Source: Nephrocerus scutellatus (Eukaryota > Arthropoda > Insecta > Diptera > Pipunculidae). Taken from it: a DNA stretch of 64,000 nucleotides. This document shows positions 10,918 through 22,175 of this stretch, one piece after another (positions within the stretch are counted from its first letter, which is position 1; each line of letters starts with the position of its first letter). Both the position numbers and the translations under genes were made by a program. The notes below the pieces were generated by a model. That model was not told where the DNA came from and made no database searches. It saw nothing but the letters and a program-made list of their open reading frames with translations. The DNA lies in the NCBI GenBank assembly GCA_947095585.1, contig OX352765.1:60319623-60383622 (forward strand). Direction: 5' to 3'.

Positions 10918-13900
10918 TTGATTGTTGTCTCCATATCGATTTCCAAGGCGCACCTCCAAGGTCGGCGATGCATCTGAGTCGGAGAACGAAAACATCAAAG
11001 GAGTTACGACCCTTGCTGTCTCATGTTCTTCAAATTGTCCAGATGATGGATGCGATACTCCCTCTTGACGAAAAATCAAAGGCAGCCCGGTTTTATTTAC
11101 AAGCCAAAAAGGTGAGCTGATGAAAATTTTCATCCCATTTCCCTTAACTGAATGTATTGAAACACGCAGATGTAAGTCTCTATTGTTGATATCAAGCAAC
11201 TTTAATTTAGGTTCAACAACTCCGATGTGTCCCACTGGAATTTTTAATTGCCCAGATATTTTGTAATTATCAAGAGTTATACTCAAGTTAATTGGTTCAT
11301 CTAGATTTACTTCGTAAATATTTGCCGTAACTGATGGGTTTATTCGTCCGTGTATACGTCCAGCAATTTTATAAAGTAAGTCACAGCAAAGTAAATTAAT
11401 AATTCGCAATGGTGGAATCAAAATAATTGTATGGCCAGGCATGCAAATCGTCTCGCGGTGCGGGTATTTTTCACGTTTTATTGATACAACAACATTATAC
11501 ACATTATCACGATTGTCATGACACACTCTTTGTTCTTGCGAGACATCATTTAAACATGTAGTCCAATTGATGGCACGGCTGCAGTATCCGAACTGAGGAT
11601 TTTTACTGCAATTTTGTTCTACAGATACTGACGTTGTCTCTTTTGCCTCAGTCTGGCATAATATTTTTCCATTTCGTCCATCTTCCGTTTCCACTTTATA
11701 TAAGGGTTTAAAAAATATATTGGAGCTGACTAAGTTCAAAGGTATACTATAATGTTGACCTGTCTCGATTATAGCTGAGTTAATTTCTGGTCGGCCCATA
11801 CACTGCATATCTTCTGTTAGTTTTTTATTCATATTAATAAGAATTGGTTGATCTAAGCGATTAATCACTTTTAGCGCCGATCTTACAGTTATAAGCTTTT
11901 GAGCTGATCCCATTAATGAGATATCGAACACTACTCGAGTTTTTGCCATTTCTTCAAAGATGTGGGAAGCATGCCGAAAGAAAATTCCCTCTTTATCAAT
12001 CGACACTGGACCCACACATGTCCATCCTTGGATCTGAACTAAAATTTGATGCAAAGTTTGTTTATGAGAATCTATATGCCGCAATTTGCTTTGCGGACCA
12101 AAGGAAAACGGAACTGTATCTGAAGATGGCACGGTAATCCAATTACTGATCACATCATGTGTGAGTTCAGTTCGAGTTATTCCACCAGGTTGTGTAACAA
12201 GAGTCTGGAATTGTAAAGGCTCACCGGTGTCGTTACGAAGAGAAAATGGAATAAAGGGTGTTCTCATCCGGTAATTTATAATACTTTGATTAAGATTTGT
12301 CGTTAAGTTAACAAAACTTTTATTACTTCCTTCGTAATAATCATGTGTCCAATTATTACGCACAAGATTCCACAGCTCAACAAGAGTCGTCGTTATATTG
12401 AATTTAAGTAGCTGTTTACTAGAGATACACAAATTGAGTAAATTGTTTTCGTTTTCAGTTTGCCTTCGACAGTAACTCCATGTAGCTGTACATTCCCATG
12501 GTTCAATAACAGGTTCCCAGCCACTAAGACGACGATTATAGTAGTGGCTTGCAATAACAGCGTCTAGCTGACCGGTAGAAAATAGTGTACCATTGATAGT
12601 GTAATCCTCTTTTTGTAAACAAAGACTGTCGTTAAGTATTTGTTTAAAGTATAAAAGGGAAAACGATAGTTCTAGTACAGGTACATCTGAATCCTTACAA
12701 TCATCAATTACAATGACAGATATACACTGCGCATTTATATTAATCGAATGAATTTGCATTGATGGTAGACTTTGTCTTTGCTTTTTCTGTGTTAACAATA
12801 TAGCCGCTTCGTTTAGTTTAAAATTTGCGTTTTCCATTGCTTGAATACAATCTGTTCTTATAAAACCCATGGCTATTAATGGAGCAATTACTTCAAAATC
12901 AATGTTTGTGTTTCGTTTTTTAGTATTTTTTTGTCCTGTTCGAGTTTGTTTTGGTAGCGATTCTAGCATTTTAATAAACATTTTTACATCATGATATGAC
13001 AATCGAACGCACAACTGCTTTTGTATTAAAATATCAATGGTGTTATTGCGTAAATCTACATTTAGCGTAATTGGGTCTATAATAGAAAGGGCAGTTTCAC
13101 TTTCACAACCCAAAATACAAGAAAACACTTCTAAATGGTTCAGATTCACAGATACCGGACGAGATAAATCAGATTGCTTAAATGAAAAAACTGTTGTGCT
13201 TTTTAATATAACGGCGTTTGTATCATGTTCTTCGGTTTTTTCAACAAAAACTAATTCCGATTCAGTGATATTTAATATGACTTCCAAAGGAACTTTTTCG
13301 ATATCTTCTAGACTATTAGAACCTTGTAGTACACCTGTATTGCGCATTTGCAGCATTTCTGAGGAAGGCAAATCAGCATTTTGAATTAAATAATCTTGGA
13401 CATTTTCTATCCAATCAATAATTGCCATTATCCTCATATTATTCAACAAAATTGTATACTTGATACAATCCTTTCGTTTACGACTGTGAACTTCAGCTTG
13501 AACCATATTGGAACCCTTACATCCACGAATAGGCTGTAATATATTTATGAACACATTATTGGGTTTTTCTTTTATATTTGCTTGATAACGAGAATCAGTG
13601 ATTAGAATTTCTTGCGACACTAAATCAATGTCTTGCGACCCATCACTGTACGAGTCAATCCTTAGGCAGGACTTAATAAAATGTATACAAGCCAACGATT
13701 GTTCTTCGTTTGTATTTAAATCTTTATATTGATTTAAAAGAATAGAAACATCTTCCAGATCAAGGTTTATAGACAAATTATTCCAAATACATCTTTCTAA
13801 TGCCTTTGAATCATTTATTTCTTCAGCAGAAGTCAAATTTATACAACTTCCAGGGAGGCTAAATGAGTAATTTTGATAAATGTCTTCAATTGTTTCGCCT

Positions 13901-14445
13901 AAGTTATACAACAAAAATCCACGAACTAATTTGTATTGATCTATGCTTAGGACACCACTTAACCTGGAAAGATTACCTTGCACACTAACATCTGGACAAT
14001 TGTGACTATTGTTTGAATCCATATTTCGCTCCACTTGTAACTTTAAGTAACATTTATCTTTAAAAATGCTTTTACCTCTTTTTAGTATCCAATAACTGCC
14101 CATATCCAAGCAGATATCCGTATTTTCGTAGCGTTGAATTTTCTTGTTTTTAGAAATTCGATCTCCGGAAAAGAGATTTGTGTTAACTAAATTTACTTGC
14201 ATTACATCAAGGATTTCATCCATTAGGGTTAAATCGTATTTTTTGCTTATGACATGTTCTTCACTAGCTAGACAAAAGGTGTTAGTGAGCGAGAATTCAC
14301 CCAAGTCCGCAACTATAACTTGGCTGCTTATATAACTAAGAGGAAGCTGTATTATTGGAGATCCAGCACTTATTTCAAGCCCCAATTGAGATGGTCTTCC
14401 TGAATAATTCTGAAGATCTGATGACTTTATTTTTTTCATTACCGG
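10918..14445 (-). CDS. Vps13D: Vps13D exon 12 of those visible: rod end, UBA domain and VAB repeats
   Basis: Largest exon, 1176 codons, phase 0 at both ends, acceptor 'attccattag', donor GTAAGT. The first third is extended-chorein rod sequence. At about 12780-12902 lies a UBA domain ('VIAPLIAMGF' ... 'NEAAILL'), which in VPS13D binds ubiquitin chains. From about 12330 leftwards come repeated VAB modules: 'FIPFSLRNDTGEPLQF', 'SALKVINRLDQPILIN', 'IINLLCCDLLYKI' and 'FISSPFWLVNKTGLPLIF'. The conserved Asn of each 'xNxT/L' turn is present (N in VNKTG, NDTGE, NRLDQ). No stop or frameshift interrupts the exon. Confidence 0.95.
12780..12902 (-). other. Vps13D: UBA domain within Vps13D
   Basis: About 41 residues with the UBA signature 'MGF' in the first loop (residues 'IAMGFIRTD'), an 'A..AL'-like helix 2 ('IQAMENANF') and 'NEAAILL' in helix 3. 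Among VPS13 paralogues only VPS13D carries a UBA, so this settles the orthology. Confidence 0.9.
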
Positions 14446-14502
14446 CTAATGGAATTGTTATTTTTAAGTTTTTATTTAATAAAAAATAAACATAAAACTT
14501 AC

Positions 14503-14647
14503 AGTTTGCAACTGAATAAATTCTTTAATAAATGATTGAATTTCCATTACAAATCTTTTTGTGTGAACATATCGTATAGAAGACATTTGAACGCGTAGAG
14601 TTGCATCTTTCTTTAGCGATCGTTGCTCGATTCGTTTGAAGCCTTCC
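14503..14647 (-). CDS. Vps13D: Vps13D exon 11 of those visible (rod region)
   Basis: 145 nt, entering in phase 2 and leaving in phase 0. The acceptor is the AAAAG at 14648-14649, in a weak pyrimidine context. The upstream intron is 83 nt and the downstream intron 57 nt. Reads 'EGFKRIEQRSLKKDATLRV' and 'RFVMEIQSFIKEF', a VPS13 pattern in which a strand is followed by an amphipathic helix. The acceptor choice rests on phase agreement with the exon upstream. Confidence 0.8.
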
Positions 14648-14730
14648 CTTTTAATATGATGTATAATGGGTGTGGCCGTAAATGAAAATATTTATTTTAA
14701 GTCATTAATAATTTTTGTAATTAGATTTAC

Positions 14731-14983
14731 CTTTTGTAAATAAAATTTAATGCTTCAGATCCACTAGTCAAAAACTTTTCCCGATACAAATGCCCGTAAT
14801 CAGTCAAATCGTACAGAGAAACTGATCCTAAACGTCCTTCAATCGTTTTCGTTTGATCGTAATTGGCAACAACAAAGAATGCGTTAGATACATTTGCTTT
14901 AGCTAATTCTGATTCGTTACGCACAAATACTAAATTAAGGGAGCGAACTGTAATTTTTAATTCGCTGTTTCCATTAGAAGTTG
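14731..14983 (-). CDS. Vps13D: Vps13D exon 10 of those visible (rod region)
   Basis: 253 nt, entering in phase 1 (acceptor 'tttaattccag') and leaving in phase 2 (donor GTAAAT). It reads 'ELKITVRSLNLVFVRNESELAKANV' then 'GRLGSVSLYDLTDYGHLYREKF', a classic VPS13 strand pattern: '..V....L..V........A...' followed by 'G.LG...L.D'. It is separated from the preceding exon by a 5.5-kb intron full of mobile elements. Confidence 0.9.
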
Positions 14984-15234
14984 CTGGAATTAAAATTTAT
15001 TACATAGTTTTGAAATTACTGTTTACAGATTTTTAAAGTTGATCTTTTGAAATGAGAAAATAACTTGTTCTTAATTTGCTACTTTTCCAATAAATTATTT
15101 CTCTATGTTATTGATAACTATGTACCCGGTATATCCTAAATTTTAACTAACGTAATTCACGCAATTAATTCAGTAATTAGAGTTTCCATGAGAATCACAA
15201 CGGATTCGACAATTACAAGGTACAGTTATCGCGC
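14984..15234 (-). other. Start of the 5.5-kb Vps13D intron, nothing recognised
   Basis: The intron runs from 20510 to 14984. This 3'-side stretch is AT-rich and carries no repeat or ORF I can support. Confidence 0.4.
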
Positions 15235-15597
15235 TTATCTTTTTGCAATACAAAATATATTATTTATTTGCGGTTTAGCTGTATCTGATAGTGAAAGTGA
15301 ACTAGCATGTTCTGATTGGTTTCTTGGTATTCTTAATTCTACCCTCGTCCGAGCTTTAACGCGATTTCGTTGTGCGATTTCTATAGACAAATGGTGCATA
15401 TACGCACAGTGAAGCGACAGTGCTGTCTGTGATCCTCCACTCCACTTAATAATTTTTATGTGCGCCTGACAAACTAACGAATTAAGACTCAAACAAATTA
15501 AACCCACGAAAAAGCAAAATTTATTAGAATAAGAACTGCGTGTAGTTGACTTCGACTTCAGTTTCTTATTGTAACAACATTCGTTGTACGGTGCCAA
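15235..15597 (-). CDS. Unidentified 120-codon ORF with a signal-peptide-like segment
   Basis: I do not recognise this ORF. After a polar N-terminus of about 28 residues it has a hydrophobic run 'FCFFVGLICLSLNSLVCQA', which would fit a signal-peptide core with cleavage after the final Ala. The rest is basic and Ser-rich with no known domain. It lies inside a Vps13D intron, on the same strand. The local composition is less AT-rich than the surrounding intron. A 75-codon ORF overlaps it on the opposite strand, so chance is possible. It could be a nested gene, a single exon of one, or a relic. Confidence 0.2.
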   Translation of the reverse strand: MAPYNECCYNKKLKSKSTTRSSYSNKFCFFVGLICLSLNSLVCQAHIKIIKWSGGSQTALSLHCAYMHHLSIEIAQRNRVKARTRVELRIPRNQSEHASSLSLSDTAKPQINNIFCIAKR

Positions 15598-15599
15598 CT

Positions 15600-16090
15600 G
15601 CTTTCTGGGTGATGATCAATTTCACATGTCAGCATAACCGCCGATGCCGATATCACTTTATCGGATTATGCTAAGCTTGCGAATTGCACTTGGGTTAGCG
15701 GATTGTGATTATACCAATCGTATATAACGAAATCACAACAAAAATTCAGTTAATTAAGACAGATAGATGTCGCAATGTATTGTACATTTTCTTAATTAAT
15801 ATTTCCAAAAATAAAAATAGTTCATTAAAATGCAATACTCGATAAAATAATTGTTAACAAACTATTAAGCAATTTAGATAAGAGAAATAATATTGCTAAG
15901 CTATTTCTGCAGCGCGTAGCGTAGAAAAAAGATAATTTGTGACGACCATTTACATATAAATTCTGATCAACGCTGCTTTTAAATCGTTTTTTTCTTGAGC
16001 GTCTATTCTTGATTTAATTAAGTTGCCAACTTCTACTTAAAAAAACATTTAATAAGAGATTCTATTTTATAGCAATAGGGACCAGGACTG
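15600..16090. other. Intronic sequence, nothing recognised
   Basis: AT-rich intron sequence between the small ORF and the reverse-oriented Helitron-like copy. No supported feature. Confidence 0.4.
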
Positions 16091-16094
16091 GGCC

Positions 16095-16803
16095 GATTGT
16101 AGAACCATACATACGTTGAGAATTTTTTAATATCATATGCCAAAAATATACATGAAAAATTTCATAAAAATCTGTTTGTAAATGTGGCTGATATTAACAT
16201 ATTACCTTTGACACCCCAGTGAGGGGGTGGTGTGTACTATAGCCTATAACCTTCCTCCATCTGCCAGTAATACACATCATAGAAATCGGTTGGTAAATGT
16301 GGCTAATATTAACATTTTATATTTTTTAACCAGTAAATAATATGCATTGCAAATTTTATAAAATTGTGTTTACATGAGTAATAAAAACAACCAATAAAAA
16401 TAAAAATTTTACGTGTAAATTCTCTAATTGATACAATGTGCAAAGTTTGAATAAATTTTGGGAGCCCCCTCATCACTCCAACATTTTTACACAAAGAGTT
16501 TCCATCGGAGATACACATGTGTATAAAATTTAAAGAAACTCGGGCTAATTTTAAAAAATTTATATGCAGCCCCTCGTACCTGGGGCCGCCACTTCCAAAT
16601 TTTTACAAAAAGCGTTGTCCATAGGATTAAACATATGTGTATAAAATTTAAAGAAAATCGGATACATTTTTTAAAATTTTCATGGGTCCATCGGAGATAC
16701 ACATGATTTGGTGTGCCGGTCCGCAAGCCAGCCAGCCACGAGCACGCGAAGTTAATATAGAGAATTTAACAAGCAAACTAAATTTCATTTTTATTTATAT
16801 AGA
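16095..16803 (-). mobile_element. Helitron-like element, reverse orientation, 3'-truncated
   Basis: Read on the minus strand it begins at 16803 with TCTATATAAATAAAA preceded by A, the form of an insect Helitron 5' terminus. It continues through 'ttctctatattaacttcgcgtgc' and 'gtggctggctggc', the family's shared blocks. The far part (16200-16250) matches, in reverse, the 'atatcagccacattt' section near 17895 of the element at 17286-18146. No CTRR-type 3' end was found to the left, so this copy is truncated. Confidence 0.5.
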
Positions 16804-16959
16804 TTTAAAAAGGCAGAAATAAAATATTGTTATCAATAAAGAAGTACAGCAAAACGAGAAGCAATGATATAACGTTTGTTATTTACCAAAAAATATATAC
16901 CGTTATACACCTAAAAATACAGTCAAAACGGTAAAATAGTAAAATGTTTTTATTTGTAT

Positions 16960-17240
16960 TTTAATTCTCTATATTAACTTTGCGCCCGTATGTGTTTGTT
17001 TGATTATCATCAAATCTTGTGATCAATTTTTAATTCACTTTCTGGAACCCGGAAGTGATCGGGCCCCAGGATCAAGGAGCTTCCATATTTCTAAATTTCT
17101 TCAAAATTAACCCGATTTTATTCAATTTATATAAATTTTTAGAAGGGGTTGATCCCGAAATATGAGGGGCTCCTACATAAATTTCTTTAAATGGTATATT
17201 AATGGCTGAGTTATAGAATTTTTTCCTTTTTTTAAATAAA
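16960..17240 (+). mobile_element. Helitron-like repeat fragment
   Basis: Carries 'ttctctatattaacttt', 'caaatcttgtgatcaattttt', 'aagtgatcgggccccagg' and 'gagcttccatat'. These are the same series seen at 355-735 and 18262-18345. No termini; probably a nested or truncated copy next to the element at 17286. Confidence 0.4.
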
Positions 17241-17285
17241 AAATTATATTTAACCGAATATTTCGGTGTTTTTCACAATTTTAAA

Positions 17286-18146
17286 TCTAATATATAAAAA
17301 TGGTGTGTGTATTGTTTGAGATTGCCTTTCTCAGGAACCAGATATAGCAGGAAGCTGAAATTTTCACCATAGATTAGGATTTTAGCGGTTTGGGTTTTTG
17401 TTTTGTTTTGAACTCTCTAAGTGGCACTGTTGTCAAAATATAACGGTTTTTTTGTTTCTCAGCAAAGAAGCATCTTAGGAACTTCAGATTTTAGATTGTA
17501 TCATTGCTATTTGGGTTTTTTGTGATTTGGACCTGATAGATGGCGCTGTTTCCAAGATATAAGGTTTTTTCTGTTTCTTAGTAACGAAGCATCTTAGGAA
17601 CTTAAAAATTTTAACCATACGTTTGTTTCGTTGCTATTTGGGTTTTTGTGAAATTTGGACCCGTTAGGTGGCGCTGTTTTCAGGATAGTAGGTGGTAAAA
17701 CCGCTATTTTTGACATTTATTTAGTTTCATTACAACACGCGCAAGAATACATCGTAGGACGCCAAATTAAAAATAAAATTTATAATTAATCGTAAAAAAC
17801 GTTATTACACAAAATAACTGTTTTTATATTATACACATGAGTCACGAAAACTGCATTTGTTTGATTAGTAGTTATTTTATTTTACACACAAAATGTTAAT
17901 ATCAGCCACATTTTTAAACTGAATTTTATGAAATTTTTAAGATATATTATTGGCAGGTAGGGGAAAGTTATATGTATAGATGGAAGGGGAGAAAGATAAA
18001 ATTTTAACATGAGATTTAAAACGTATTTTTAAAAAAAAAAAGTCAACGTAAACTATTGGTAGGTGAGGAAAAGTTATATGCTATAGTACTCCCGTCACCC
18101 CGGGGGGTTCATGTGTGCGGGTAGCAAAGCGCCTGGGAACAGCTAG
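17286..18146 (+). mobile_element. Non-autonomous Helitron-like element, 861 bp
   Basis: The 5' end is TCTAATATATAAAAATGG preceded by A. The 3' end is '...gcgcctgggaacagCTAG' followed by T. Helitrons start with TC, end in CTRR and insert between A and T, which all fits. No terminal inverted repeats and no target duplication are seen, and there is no Rep/helicase coding capacity. Inside are repeated blocks of the type 'ttgggtttttgtgatttggac...gatggcgctgttt' (at about 17390, 17520 and 17640). The copy at 43962-44776 ends the same way (CTAG followed by T). Confidence 0.55.
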
Positions 18147-18261
18147 TAAATAATATATTATGTCATTAATTGGATTTTAATGTGTCTAACCTAAATTTTT
18201 GTGTGTTTATTTACGTTTTCTTATAAAATATTAACACCTCTCAACCATCGTGGGACTCATT

Positions 18262-18350
18262 TTTAAATTCTCTATATTAACTTCGCGTGCACGTGGCTGG
18301 CTGGGTGGCTGGCTGGTCAGATTTTCGACGACAGCTGATAAAATAATGGA
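18262..18350 (+). mobile_element. Helitron-like repeat fragment (start block)
   Basis: Short piece 'ttctctatattaacttcgcgtgcacgtggctggctg' followed by 'tggctggtcagatttt'. It matches the reverse-oriented block at 16690-16790. It abuts the gypsy relic on its right. Confidence 0.45.
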
Positions 18351-18359
18351 TGTTGATAG

Positions 18360-18935
18360 GCCTGCGGGCATTCACGCATTGCATTCAAATTCGAGCAGAG
18401 CAATTAACCCACCATCTTGCGAGTTAACCGCACGAATTGACGCTTTGTCAGATCGCGTTGAGAATCTTTTCTGATCTCGTTTCTCCGCTGACAAAGCCTT
18501 CGGGCGGTCGCAATAATGGTTCGACACAACAGCGAAATACGGCGCGCGACAGATCTCGTCATGGCAGCGCATCTCGATCGAACACTCAGGTCCAAAAGCA
18601 TCCGATTTGTTGGTATCATTACCGATTTGGTGTCAAAGCCGATGTGTAAAACTAAAATTCGAAAGATTTCCAATTTTTGGACGAAGGATCAATTAACATG
18701 CGATGTTTCGACCGCAACAGCTCGACCTTTTATTCCTAAAAATTTTCGATGACAAATTTTTGACTCTGTACATAACGTGTCACATCCTAGGATTCGAAGC
18801 ACTGCTAAAGAAGTCGCAACAAAATTCATTTGGCCCTAGATGAACAACGAAGTGAAAAGTTGGGCCAAATGTTTTCTGCGTCGCCAAAAATGCAAAATTT
18901 CACGGCCAGAGCCGTCACCGTAGAACAATTAACCG
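18360..18935 (+). pseudogene. Ty3/gypsy relic: gag C-terminus joined to integrase zinc finger
   Basis: The left part, in shifting frames, reads 'CELTARIDALSDRVENL' and then 'HPICWYHYRFGVKADVCK', the gag C-terminal zinc-type motif 'CWYH.RFG' known from the CsRn1-type gypsy group. Immediately after it the frame reads 'VHNVSHPRIRSTAKEV' and 'WAKCFLRRQKC', the H-H-C-C zinc domain of an LTR-element integrase. Protease, RT and RNase H are missing between the two, so a large internal deletion has fused the ends of gag and integrase. Confidence 0.6.
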
Positions 18936-18939
18936 ACCT

Positions 18940-19540
18940 AATTTTTTCAAATAGTTCTTTGTATCGTTCTTGACGTTCACTAGGGGTGGGATAGTGACTT
19001 GATTCTTACATACGTGTATGGAATGTTCTATTCTTTTGCTAAAACAAATCTTTTCTCGCTCGTTAAATTAAAAACAAAAGTTGTTTGTTCTGATCGTTTT
19101 AAAGTAGAAATTTAAGTGTTTTTATTCCCCCATTGGAAATAACCCCACATAACATCTACAACACTACATCAAAATTTTCAATCCGCAGTAAATTTGATGC
19201 GAATTTAGAATAACATTTTTTCTATTGAGTGCGTCTCACCCGCGAAATCTGTAATAGCTAATTTTTTAAACTGTATTAGCGTTTCACTTTATTTTTGGCG
19301 AATTCTATAATCGACGTATGGTATGGAAATGAGGAGAGTTATTGGACTACCTGTGTTACTCGTTTTCTATTTGATAACCTATATTATAATTCTTAATCGC
19401 TATGTGTATGTATATTTACGCTTTAGGGGCTTCGGCTTCGATTGCAAAGCGTTTGTCAAGTAAAATATTGATTCGATTCGTAGTCAAAATTGTGGATGTA
19501 ATGAGGAATAGAAAATTCACCATATAAAATAAGTTTTTAT
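18940..19540. other. Intronic sequence, nothing recognised
   Basis: AT-rich sequence of the 5.5-kb intron between the gypsy relic and the inverted-repeat element. No ORF or repeat I can support. Confidence 0.4.
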
Positions 19541-19545
19541 TGAAG

Positions 19546-20180
19546 TGAAAACTTCTTTTAGCGCGGTACGCATATTTTTAGATGAGATAAAATCTCTGTA
19601 CTCGCGACACCGTTACGAGACGCAGCTATAGTGTGTGCATATATGCACAGCAGGGTCTATAGTTAATACACAAACCAACTAACTCACTCAAATGAAAAAT
19701 ACGAAGATGGCAGTATAGTGCCATTTTCTGGTAGTAAGGACACAATCCAGTTTACACATGAAATCAAAAACAATAGTAGATGGTAGCACATAGTTATTTG
19801 TAGTTAACGCGCAAACCAACTTGATTAATTTGATTTTACTATGTCCAATTAACGCAATATTAGCACAACGAGTTATAAAAGTACAATTGATGCGGTATTT
19901 ACGAGATATTTAAATAACTTCGAATCAAAATTGTTTATTTCCTATTTTAGTTACCATGAACCTATAGTTTCTATTTTAGATTGTAATAATTTTAATGATA
20001 ATGATGATGATACAAGAGTTGTCGAAATTGTTAACGATGATTCATAAAAGAATATTAAATGTATTTTAAAGTTTCTAATAATAAATAAAATACAATTCAT
20101 AAATAAAATGCAATTCATAACCCAATTTCCAATAGTACCCATCTAAAAAATGTCTAACGCGCCAAAATAAGTTTTCACTT
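19546..20180. mobile_element. Non-autonomous DNA-transposon-like element with terminal inverted repeats, about 635 bp
   Basis: GAAGTGAAAACTTCTTTTAG followed by CGCG at the left end is matched in reverse at the right end (ACGCGCCAAAATAAGTTTTCACTTC). This gives about 24 bp of inverted repeat with two to three mismatches. The interior has no transposase ORF. The right end abuts an 'actcccggagtgcactcccg' palindrome-rich stretch. No target duplication could be made out. It sits in the same intron as the Helitron-like elements. Confidence 0.5.
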
Positions 20181-20184
20181 CTGT

Positions 20185-20510
20185 CGGCACTCCCGGAGTG
20201 CACTCCCGTTTTTTTTTTATTCCGTTAGTCAGAGCGCCAAAATACATACAAAGCCATAAATAATTATAATATATATAACACAATCAGAAGCGGAGTACAG
20301 AATTAAGTAATAAATATAGTAATGGATTTTAGGTAGATGCTGGTTTTTTATATTATTTTGATAAACTATTAATTTCTAAGATTATATCAGAATAGGAAAA
20401 TGTATCTATTTTCTCAGAATAGGAAAATGTATCTATTTTCTAAGTTTGAAAATATATACTCGGAACCTGTATTAAAAGTGTAATGTGTATATAATATGCA
20501 TTTCACTTAC
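20185..20510. other. 5' end of the 5.5-kb Vps13D intron
   Basis: AT-rich. A 27-bp direct repeat ('tcagaataggaaaatgtatctattttct') occurs twice in tandem at about 20387-20440. Donor GTAAGT at 20510-20505. Confidence 0.55.
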
Positions 20511-21450
20511 GTTCCACAGCCTGACTACCAGTTGCGGTTTTACACTTTGTCTCTGGTACATTATCTGAAACTAAACCAAAAAAATCTAAAAACATAAACC
20601 ACCGTTCGACAGATATTATCAGGTTTAAACTATTGAAATCAATGTTACTGGTTTGACGGCGATTCTGGTGTTGCGTCATTAATGAAGGACAATTGGTATC
20701 AATTAAAAGTGCTGAGTAAATTACGAGGTTATCTTCACGCGATTTTGGCTGAGGTGATGATGGGGGTGTTTCGGGATAACATGGAGTTCCTGTTTGACGA
20801 TGTTTATGAATTTTTCTAAGTTCTACCAGTGAATGTTTTTCAAATCCAGTGCTTCTTTCTAAATTATCAGGTAATGAGCCTGTTCGAATATGAACTTGTT
20901 GGTTTAATCCGACGAGATCAGGGCAGGACGAAGATGGGTAAAATGCACTGCATCGCTGGCTAACATTATCATTTGAGAAAGAAACAACCATTTGGCGATA
21001 TTTTGAATTATTAGGACATTTAAGATCTTCCATTAGAATTGACCTTAACATTACTTGCAGTAATGTTTCATATTTAGTTAACCGATCGTATTTCACACTA
21101 AATTCTCGAAAAGTTATCTCGATTAGGGGATTGTCTTGTTCGTTTTTCAGTTTTATTATAAAAGTTGGTAACGAAAACAAAATTTTTGTTGTCAAATGTT
21201 TTTGAGCTTCGCCCACTAAATTGGTTGATTGATAAATATTATTAATGCGTTCATTAATTTTTCCTGATTCAAATCTTTTAAGATCACTTTCAATTTTACT
21301 AAGGTTTAGATGTTTTAAACGGTCATTTGAAACTTCGACAATAGGACAAATTAAATCAACTTTAAAAATGTTTTCGAGAGTTTCAAGTAACTGTTCATAT
21401 TGTTTTCTAGATAAAGAGACTTGCAAAAGTTCAGTTACGCTTCCATCAAT
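20511..21450 (-). CDS. Vps13D: Vps13D exon 9 of those visible (rod region)
   Basis: 313 codons plus one base, entering in phase 0 (acceptor 'aaatttttag') and leaving in phase 1 (donor GTAAGT). It reads 'IDGSVTELLQVSLSRKQYEQLLETLENIF', the usual VPS13 alternation of a beta-strand and a helix. Later come a low-complexity Ser/Pro segment ('CYPETPPSSPQPKSRED') likely to be a disordered loop, and 'DFNSLNLIISVERWFMFLDFFGLV'. Confidence 0.92.
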
Positions 21451-21509
21451 CTAAAAATTTTAAATTTATTAAAATTGTATTTATATTTAGTTGAAAAGAA
21501 ATAACTTAC

Positions 21510-21948
21510 GCCAAGTGTTTCCTCAGAAGACAGTTGATTGATTTCACTTTTAATCGAATGTTTTGAAACATATAATTGTATAGCAGTGTCATGAAGAATA
21601 GCTACGGCATCATATTTACATGAATAGAATTCCTCAGCGCGCGGAAGAACAGATACTTGAAAAGCTTTACGGCTCATAGTGTCCAATGAAAATAAGTTAA
21701 TATTTCTTATTGCAATAGAATAATTATCACAAATTTCATGTCTATCATGTTCTTCAGGTTTTTCAAGATCATCGTCATCAATTGTAAGAATATTTCGATC
21801 GTTTTTTACATTAGCCTTTTCTTGCATTTTGCAAATTTCTTTTTGATTGTTTAAAACTGTTATTTTGCCCAAGTGTGCAACTAGTACTTGACCGCTGCAG
21901 CTTGATCTTGGCAGCACTAGCACAGGCGTATCTAGAACAATATCTATT
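21510..21948 (-). CDS. Vps13D: Vps13D exon 8 of those visible (rod region)
   Basis: 439 nt, entering in phase 2 and leaving in phase 0 (donor GTAAGT). Reads 'IDIVLDTPVLVLPRSS....QVLVAHLGKITVLN', the strongly conserved VPS13 signature in which a 'P.....S......L..LG' pattern marks each repeat. The preceding intron is only 53 nt. Confidence 0.94.
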
Positions 21949-22001
21949 CTAAAGACAGAAAATAATTAAAATATGGTACATGCATATTTTTTATTACGAA
22001 C

Positions 22002-22175
22002 TTAATTTCAACATTTTTTGGATGCTTTGTTTTAGCTGTCTTCCGCGAAGTAAAAGAAGATGTTGATGTTTTTTCGGTTGGAGATACTGCTATATGATCA
22101 TGTGATTCATGTATGGGTTTAACTAATCCGATTGCCATATCAGTGGCCTTTTCTCGAATAGAACGTGCAAATTTT
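22002..22175 (-). CDS. Vps13D: Vps13D exon 7 of those visible (rod region)
   Basis: 174 nt, entering and leaving in phase 2, acceptor 'atatactttag', donor GTTCGT. Reads 'KFARSIREKATDMAIGLV' then a disordered Ser/Thr/Lys-rich linker and 'NVEIK'. The linker length is typical of inter-strand loops in VPS13 rods. Confidence 0.88.

Noticed and set aside
15188..15412. Plus-strand 74-codon ORF in the 5.5-kb intron
   Set aside because: Overlaps the slightly longer minus-strand ORF, has no domain and no supporting signals.
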